Below are positions 57,150 to 64,000 of a stretch of DNA of 64,000 bases, in pieces. How positions within the stretch are numbered: position 1 is the stretch's first letter; the number at the start of each line of letters is the position of its first letter. Both the position numbers and the translations under genes were made by a program. The notes below the pieces were generated by a model. The model searched no databases and was not told the DNA's origin. It saw only the letters and a program-made list of their open reading frames with translations. Origin of the DNA: Alitta virens (Eukaryota > Annelida > Polychaeta > Phyllodocida > Nereididae); NCBI GenBank assembly GCA_932294295.1, contig OW028581.1:18155162-18219161 (forward strand). The letters run 5' to 3'.

Positions 57150-58540
57150 TTGACAGTAATAACTATGTTAAAAGGAAATTTCGATTCGTTGTTGTAGAAA
57201 ATAGTCCATAAATGGTGCTAAATGATTCATTATTCGAAAGGATACTTTGTGCCCACCACATTTATCTGAATGCACCTGTTTCTATGGGTCATTAAAATTT
57301 TGTTTCGAGCACAATATTTTATTTTCCTAGTCCGTGATGAAAAATATAATACAACACAATTTTGTCAATTTTGAGACAACTCATATTTTTAAATTTGTGA
57401 TAAACTTTAATTATTCAATAGCAACAATGCACTGAATACAACCAATAGCACTTACGGCAAAATTAGCTGACCTGGCAGGATATATTAGTTTATTTGGCAA
57501 AAATCAATCATGCTGATCATACACAGAATGCTTACTTGTGTTCGCCAACAAGCCTGACACATTGCCACTTGGTCAGCTAATTTGTCGCCAATGACATTGC
57601 CTTACTGACAATTTGACCACATGAAGGGAGTCAGCGATTTGTGATTTCTAAGTCATTTTATGAAAAATTTAGGTCAGACTTGTTTCAGTTCACATCATAA
57701 GCGATACACCTGCACAATTTGCAAACAGTTACCTTTGAATTTAAAAATCTGACTGAAATTGTAGTTGCTGTGAAATAAAATGTACTACGAAGCGACGACA
57801 CTAATTACGTTCATGACGTTTTTATTTTTATGTACCTCGTTTTCTTATTCAATCTGTGGCATTTAATTGCCAGGCATTATAACTGACCGCGATGTTTGTC
57901 AGTGATATTCTAAAATGAAATGGTGATATTAGTTTATTTACCGTTAGCACAGCAACTCCTGCCTCAGAATGACTATGGCTTTAAATAATGAATCCCTCTG
58001 TCATTGATGGCTGAAAGGATGTTTCAAAACATCTTTTGCACACCGGTGGGAATGAGTGTTCGCACACCAGATACATTTTCTGCCATGTGAATTGTATGAG
58101 CTTTTTGTGCACAGCCAAAAATGTACGACTTCATCAAGTTCATTGGCTAAATAGTCCTTACATATGAGAACTTCCATTATATGATGAAGCCTGTCATCTG
58201 GATCACGGTTATGTGGTAAAAGGTAAATATAGCCATACCATATTAAATTAATTATATATTTTCTATAAATATATGTAGTTGGGCATACACTGAATAATAT
58301 ATATTTTGTTGTTAAAAACTGAAAATAAATCAAATACCAATTCCAATAAATTAAAAATGTTGTCAATTTTAAAATGGTATTTTCATGAAGTCGCATAATG
58401 ACAATATGAAAGAACTTTCATGAATTTTATGTTTCCCATAAGATTATAAAATATTTACAAGCACATGGCAACAAAAGTGCGTAGGAGCAATAACGTTGTA
58501 TATCGAGTGCAAAGGTACTTAGCTCATATCAAATATTAAT
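57150..58540. other. Spacer upstream of right signal-peptide exon
   Basis: AT-rich. A 131-codon minus-strand frame at 58001-58396 shows no domain and is not called. No TATA box clearly placed. Confidence 0.4.
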
Positions 58541-58586
58541 TTCAGAAAATAAAGTTCACACAACAGACATCAGAAACCAAACGATC

Positions 58587-58641
58587 ATGAAGTTGTCAGC
58601 ATGCTGCTGGATTTTGCTGCTCTTCAAAGCATCTTGCACTG
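58587..58641 (+). CDS. Signal-peptide exon, right copy
   Basis: ATG at 58587; MKLSACCWILLLFKASCT plus G, donor GTAAGT at 58642. It differs from the left copy at a few codons and keeps the open frame, the signal-peptide character and the phase-1 donor, which suggests constraint. The next exon is not in the remaining 5.3 kb. Confidence 0.72.
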
Positions 58642-59487
58642 GTAAGTTCTCTTCAAATTTACACCTATCCATTTTCATTCAGACTCCGTCATAATGTTTT
58701 GTACATAAGGGAAGAGCAAAAAAAAATCATGTGAAAAATTACTAAAAATAGAATTTAAAGATTAAGTTCAAGTCAACAACAAGCCTCAAAATAACCTTTT
58801 ATTTCCAAATCCTCATCAATAAGAACAAAAAATATTGACAATCTTGCGAAAAATCTCACTTCAAAAAGATTTACTTTAATGTGTGACACATTTATAGTGC
58901 TACTGTAGATGACTATATATGATTGGAAAGACACATGCTATGTGAATTGATATTGTATTTTGGTAATGACGGCAAAACTTAATGTTTACAATCATTTTTA
59001 AGTACATATGACAAGTCATCACCGTAACAGCACATCATTACCGAATTGAATGTAAGAAAATGTTATGGTTATGACATTTCGGCCTATTTTTGTTGTAAGG
59101 GGCATTAAATAAGTGAAATTATGGGATGCAGCATATTTGCAAACTGCAACGAAACCTTGTCATATCCCTTATAAATGATTTTGCTAAGTGGCAAAGTTAG
59201 CTGTCAATTAACCATTTGGTAATGACACCTGAAACCACGTGATTTTGGGCACAATTTTGAGACAGACCTTTAATCATATTTTGTGCAAAAAGCTGTCACA
59301 GTGTTAATGAGATGTCTAAAAAAAAGTGGTAAAGCACATAGATGGCTCATTGTAAAGTTTGTGTCTTCTAGATAAATTCTAATGTGTGAAAAAAAGAAGC
59401 TACAAATGGATCCTGTCTCTGCTAATTAAGTCACCTGAAAAAAAAGGACCATTGGCAGCCACTTGTGCTTACTCGCGGGTTTTCAAT

Positions 59488-59695
59488 ACACCCCTTTCAC
59501 GCGGCAACAATGTTGGCAGGTTTGCTTCATTGACCTCTCTTTGCACTCATATAGTATTGTGACGTCATCAGTAGACAATGGTCATGGTGAGGTCACACAG
59601 TGCAAGAACAATGGAGAAGTAATGATATATGTTACATAATCAAAATGAGGTCAATGAGGCAGAAATACCAAGATGGCTGAAGTGTGAAAGGGTGT
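59488..59695. mobile_element. MITE, 208 bp
   Basis: Imperfect inverted ends of about 49 bp: ACACCCCTTTCAC...TTCATTGACCTC on the left, and ACACCCTTTCAC...CTCATTGACCTC as the complement of the right. AAT on both sides may be the target duplication. No coding capacity. Confidence 0.75.
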
Positions 59696-59699
59696 AATA

Positions 59700-61507
59700 T
59701 TCATACTACACAATAAAGTGTCACTGAACAGACAAAACATGGTTCAAAAGGGTTTAATTGCATCAATATCTAACAAATCAATGGTCAAAAGTTAGACAAT
59801 GTATCATATAATTGTACAATATCAATGTTTAAGTGTACAATAATTTTTTAGAGTGCATGGTGGGTCCCTTAAGGGTGAAATGTTATTGTGCCATATGGTA
59901 ACTTATTTCATATCATCTTTTACAGTTGTGGCCATAAGTTTTTGTTGCTTTTTCAATCTTGCATCATAGGTTTAACAACAATGGTCACATATATGGCCCA
60001 TGGTATTGTGATGGTCTGCATGTCAGTCAGTTTGTTCCTCCCTTTCTACCTTGGAGGAAGACTTTGATTATGTTAAAAAATGGACGACTTTTACTGTTTT
60101 TTGATGTCACAAGGGACAAGAGATTAAAAAAGAAGGAATTTTCCCAATTTTTGAAATTTCTATTGCATTTACAGCCATCAGACCCCCAAAAGGCACCACT
60201 TCCCTATTTAAGACATGTTATTTTTTTTCTTTTTTTGCAAATTTTGTAAAACATAGCCAACATTTGTCAATGTGACTATCAAAAGGCACCACTAGGCCAT
60301 ATAGAGTATTACTATACAAAATTTCGTTTGGGTAAGTGCATAAGTGTTGGAGTCCTGTTCTGAAAACAAAAGTGTTACACCCGCACACCGCACACCCGCT
60401 CATCCACCCGATGGACATTGATGATAACAAAAACCCTTTTCGAAACTTCGTCCGCTGAGGGTTAAAAAGGAGCATAACCCCTACCTGACAAGCTACTTGG
60501 AATTTGTTGTACTGCGTTGTTTTTCACCTTGATAAAAGTTGAATAAAACACATTTAACACAAGATTTTCAGGCATAATTAAGGTGGATTTGAAGTAGACG
60601 CTCATTAGAAGATGCAGAAGATAGTGTTTCTCACAGTAAGACCAGGGCAATCCTGTCTTTACATGAGAGTGAGCATCCTCCCACTGAAGCCAGACATTTT
60701 GATGAAATGGCATGACCAATACCAGGCATGATTACTTTTTACAGTGGAACAGCGCAATAACACATTACTCCTGAATCATGCCAGTTTCCTCATGAGGGGA
60801 AGCTGCTTGCCCGGTATTATTTAAAACAGACACTCAAAGGTCATCAGTAAATTAGTTGTTAATTATGACATTGCAGAAACTGCTTATTCTCCATAAAGTT
60901 TATGGTTGAAATATAATGTTATATTACAGATCTTTGATGTTACCCTGAAAAATTTCAGATTTGATTTACCAAATTCCGGTTTTTGGTCTGTATCAGTTGA
61001 AAAACGTAATGATATGTGACAAACAAGTGTTGTGCAACACCTACTAAACAGAACAGTTGTTGCCAGATGATCGAATGTAAAGCTGTATTCACCAGTCTTC
61101 GGCTTTTGTTATATTCTCTATAGCCTTTTTTATGACAACTTGATTTCTAGTGTCAGTTGCTGGTCTATTGAACATACCCCAATGTGATAAACAAGGCCTT
61201 AAGAGCATAGGATGGGGGAACACATGAATGAACTGTTGCTACAGGGCCCTCGGTCGGCTATGGACAAATATTATCTTTGACGCACAGAATATATTGTGAA
61301 GCATTAAGAAAAGAGGAGAGACATTCAAAGAGATTTTTAGGGTTTTACTGGTGGTGTTTCTTTTGGTGCATAATAAAGAGGAAATATAAATAGGCCTTAA
61401 TGTAACCAGTCAGTCCAATCAGTCACTTGTACTGATGGAACTGGTAGAGAACAGCACCTTACAGTTCCAATGCAACTAGCATATACTCTAGGAGGTGCTG
61501 CAGTGCC
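59700..61507. other. Spacer with dispersed repeats
   Basis: 59930-60060 is an inverted copy of 25945-26130. 60060-60400 belongs to the repeat family of 36740-38450. Frames at 59959-60249 and 60218-60719 lie in or near these repeats and are not called. Confidence 0.45.
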
Positions 61508-61634
61508 TTAAGCTACTGTCACACGGGCCGGTTTTGCCGTAGTGAACCCGTAGTATTACGTAATAGTTATGTAACAGCTCTTTCCGCCAGTTTGGCGACA
61601 GGTTCTGGCAGCAAAAAGGGGTGGGGCAGCACCC

Positions 61635-61800
61635 ATCCGGTTACCCGCCGGGTTCTACGGGTTACCCGCCGGCTTTCACGGGTTACTGCCGGGTACGGCA
61701 AATTAGTTGACGGCTTCCAGGGGTAGCCCGGCGGCTTCCACGGGTTGCCCGGCGGCTTTCACGGGTTGCCTGGCGGCTTCCACGGGTTAACCCGGCGGCT
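61635..61800. repeat. Subterminal GC-rich array (CACGGGTTRCCCGGCGGCTTT)
   Basis: Six to seven variants of a 22-26-bp unit containing CGGGTTGCCCGGCGGCTT, just inside the Harbinger left end. Position and GC-richness parallel the array in the 22950 MITE. Confidence 0.9.
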
Positions 61801-61825
61801 ATCTTGTGGAATTTGCCAAAAAATG

Positions 61826-61833
61826 TATAAATA
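61826..61833 (+). promoter_or_regulatory. TATA box of the Harbinger gene
   Basis: TATAAATA, 65 bp before the ATG at 61891 and just after the GC-rich array. Transcription would start near 61856-61862. Confidence 0.75.
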
Positions 61834-61890
61834 GGGGCTGCATCTGTTGTTCTCCATCATTCTGTCTCCGGCTGCTGAAGAGGAAAGACC

Positions 61891-62711
61891 ATGTACATGC
61901 ATCAACCCCAACAAAATAGAGCCTTGCTACTACTAGCTGCTCAGGCCAATTATACATTTATTTTACAACTTGCTTGTATGGAAGCACTAGCTGAGGAGGA
62001 GGAGGAGGAGAGGAAGAGAGAAGAAGAAAGAGAACTGGCAGCCAGGAGGAGGAGGAGGAGGAGGAGGAGGGTTTGGGTGAAGCCTTGGCTGTTGAGAAGA
62101 CACCGCAAGTTATACCAACTTTATGAGAATGGAACCAGCCATTTTCCGAGAGATCGTTGGCAAAATTGATCATAGGATTAGAAAAGAAAACAGCTGTATG
62201 AGGGAAGCTTTGGACCCAGGACACAGACTTGCCATCACCCTCCGCTATTTGGCAACTGGAAACAGCTACAAGTCCCTCATGTATGGCTTTAGAGTGGCCC
62301 ATAACACCATCAGCTTGATAATTCGAGAAGTCTGTGAAGCCATAATTGCAGAGTATTCCGATGAACTCCTGACCTGCCCCTCAACTCCAGAAGAGTGGAG
62401 AAAAGTCGCTGAACTATTCTTTTCGAGATGGAACTTTCCTCATTGTGTTGGAGCCATTGATGGAAAGCATGTGGCCATCAGATGTCCTCCCAAAGGTGGT
62501 TCCGTGTACTACAACTACAAGGGATACCACTCCATACCACTCCATGGCAGTGGAATCCATAGTCATTGCATGCTGCTGCCTCCACAATCTGATGAGAATA
62601 AGGTATCCAAATGCCCAAAACAACATGGTGGACCAGGAAGATCCAGTCACACATGTAATCACCCCAGGAACTTGGAGGGCAGCTGGAGAAATTGATGGCA
62701 GTACCTGGTAG
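61891..62711 (+). pseudogene. Harbinger (HARBI1-like) transposase, deleted and frameshifted
   Basis: Three frames are needed. 61891-62125 encodes an N-terminus with a Glu-rich then Arg-rich tract (from a GAG/AGG repeat, about 61993-62071) and VWVKPWLLRRH. 62123-62520 gives EPAIFREIVGKIDHRI, the DNA-binding part (LATGNSYKSLMYGFRVAHNT) and the first catalytic Asp in GAIDGKHVA. After NYKGYHSI the sequence jumps to the C-terminal end (VIACCCLHNLMRIRYP, frame ending 62711). Roughly 130 residues with the second Asp and the Glu of the DDE triad are missing, so it cannot cut DNA. The junction lies at a direct repeat TACCACTCCA. Confidence 0.9.
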
Positions 62712-62762
62712 ACTATGTTAATTCAGAGGAAGGAAGTGTGCCATGGCAAGATGACATGGTAT

Positions 62763-62768
62763 AATAAA
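62763..62768 (+). terminator. Polyadenylation signal of the Harbinger gene
   Basis: AATAAA about 50 bp after the transposase C-terminal stop. Confidence 0.6.
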
Positions 62769-62904
62769 GAAACCACAAAACAACCCCGGCCTTTTTCAAG
62801 GCCACCAAATCCTCCCAAAAGAGCAGACCATGTACACTTCTTGCGTAATAGAAAAAAAGTTCCTGATTCCTGGAAATCTGATGTTAGCTTTTCCAGACAG
62901 TGGA

Positions 62905-64000
62905 GTGTGTGTGTGTTATTGTTTAATGCCTCATCAGCACCTGAGTGGGCTATGTAGAGGCTCTCTAGGTTAAGATTGGTTATCTATATTTGGTAGTAGA
63001 AACCAGAAGCATATAAAAAATCAATAATTGTCTGGGTTGAATATCTGGTAAAGAGATGTTGTAAGGTAGTAGCTTGAAACAGAGGTCTTCTAATGCGTTG
63101 TAAGTGGGTGCAATCTAATCAAATATGTTTGATTGTTAGGGGGCACCGACAACTCTGGCATACCGGTGCCGGTTCATTGACTAAAAGGTGTAAATGTGTA
63201 AGTCTTGAATGTCCTATGAGGCATCTGTGATATATTCCTTGATCTTTGTGAGTATTGAACCTACTAGGTATTTTATTTTGAATGCAAGGTAAGATTGAAT
63301 GCAACTTGTTGTTATTACATTCATTCCATTGTCTTTGCCAGCAAGACATGATAAAAGATTTTATAGTCATTTTAAAATCAGTGTATGGAATGGTAAAATC
63401 AGTTATCTCTTTTGTAAGAGCCCTTTTTGCTGCCAGGTCTGCTTTTTCATTCCCTTCAATGCCAGCGTGTCCAGGAATCCAGCAGAATACTATGTTTTTT
63501 ATTCGTGAAGATAGAAATACTTAATAAGAACATCTAAGTTCCCAGGGTTATCACGTTGTTTATTTTGGATTGCTTGAAGAGCAGATTTGGAATCAGAACA
63601 GATAACATAATGATCTGATTCTGAGTCCTCGATGTTCTTTAAGGCAAGGTAAATAGCTGTTAATTCTGCAGTGTATATTGAGCAGTGGTCTGGAAGACGA
63701 CATTCAGCTATAACGGTTTTATAAGAAGTGACTGCACAGCCTACTCGTCTTTCCATTTTTGAGCCATCTGTGTATAGAAATTTGTACGATTCGTATTTAA
63801 ACCTTATACTATAAAATAGGTTTTGATAGTCTACCGGGTGGGTTTTCGCTTTTCTTAAACTCTGCCAAATCCAGTATAACTTTCAGGACTGGGAGAATCC
63901 ATGGCGGAATGGGTGGTACTTCCGTCTCGGCAATGATTGTAGTATCAATTTTTGCAGCATCAAGATAGAATTTCATGCGTAATCCCAGTGGTCGAATGGC
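62905..64000 (-). mobile_element. RNase H-bearing LINE, 3' part, runs off the window
   Basis: Minus strand. RNase H starts near 63785 (LYTDGSKMERR) and continues YTAELTAIYLAL, ICSDSKSALQAI, then after a one-base frameshift near 63515 CWIPGHAGIEGNEKADLAAK. All catalytic residues (D, E, D, D) are visible. Next come the C-terminal GHSRLTHLHLL and a Cys/His motif CQSCRCPLTIKH (63119-63370). The 3' UTR ends in an (AC)n tail at 62905-62915. RNase H places it in the I-like group of non-LTR elements; clade not determined. The same 3' end is at 1689-1921. Confidence 0.88.

Larger units (their letters stand above)
56337..59455. repeat. Tandem duplication, right module
   Basis: Runs from TTCATTGCACTTCTAGTG (also at 39083) to the block ending GTCACCTGAAAAAAAAGG (also 56263-56320). 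About 3.1 kb, without the mariner, LTR element or LINE found in the left module, so it keeps the empty sites. Confidence 0.85.
61511..62904 (+). mobile_element. PIF/Harbinger transposon, internally deleted, left end
   Basis: The left terminus AGCTACTGTCACACGGGCC follows TTA (61508-61510), matching the end style of the 22950 MITE (AGCCACTATCTCACA). A GC-rich subterminal array, a TATA-box promoter, a transposase remnant and an AATAAA follow. The right terminus was not found; a LINE 3' end joins at 62905, so the rest may lie beyond the window. Confidence 0.8.

Noticed and set aside
58001..58396. 131-codon minus-strand frame
   Set aside because: No domain and no counterpart in the left module; composition matches the AT-rich surroundings.
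60218..60719. Two adjacent 85-codon minus-strand frames
   Set aside because: The first lies in a dispersed repeat family; the second shows no motif or splice signal.

Overview
The window is nuclear DNA of an animal, most likely a marine invertebrate. Short exons are split by AT-rich introns with GT..AG borders, almost all of them phase 1. They encode mosaic extracellular proteins (SRCR, EGF, PAN and lectin-like modules). Most of the rest is interspersed repeats: tRNA-derived SINEs, CR1/Jockey-type and RNase H-bearing LINEs, MITEs, Harbinger and mariner-type DNA transposons, and one LTR retroelement with an env gene. I cannot name the species or phylum from the sequence.

Layout. 0-3 kb: decayed copy A of a multicopy transposon-like gene family, broken by a SINE and a LINE 3' end. 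3-8.6 kb: degenerate minisatellite, tandem repeats and several SINEs. 9.1-11.9 kb: three exons of an extracellular, probably lectin-like gene (+), with a LINE in one intron. 12-19.6 kb: LINE fragments, a CCAAT-box MITE, a decayed copy of one exon end, and a 939-bp mariner-like element. 21.6-25.4 kb: copy B of the transposon-like gene, split by a 677-bp Harbinger-type MITE and partly tandem-duplicated. 26.4-33.3 kb: an apparently complete eight-exon gene (+) for a 388-residue secreted protein: signal peptide, SRCR, four EGF, one calcium-binding EGF, PAN-like. 34.4-35.6 kb: a TIR element with an integrase-like gene fragment. 36-39 kb: diverged repeats.

39.1-59.5 kb is a tandem duplication of a module of about 3 kb carrying a signal-peptide exon (ATG at 52245 and 58587). 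That exon has the length, splice phase and character of exon 1 of the 26-33 kb gene. The left module was hit by a mariner-like element, which was itself hit by a 10.7-kb Ty3/Gypsy-type element (40048-50754, read on the minus strand). The right module and a second mariner copy preserve both empty sites, so both target duplications (TA and ATAA) can be read. 61.5-64 kb holds a Harbinger transposon with a deleted transposase and the 3' end of an RNase H-bearing LINE.

The most interesting object is the env-bearing retroelement. Its two 436-bp LTRs look identical, so it inserted very recently. gag (CCHC knuckle), protease, a long pol and an F-type-like env are all open. Gag-Pro-Pol appears to need two different recoding steps: a -1 frameshift confined to about 18 nt ahead of a GC-rich stem-loop, then readthrough of a single TGA in the context TGA-CAA-TTA, the leaky-stop consensus of tobamoviruses. 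Downstream of env lie repeated stem-loops whose arms differ between copies yet stay perfectly complementary. The Env frame has a furin-type site but no membrane anchor, and ends inside these repeats.
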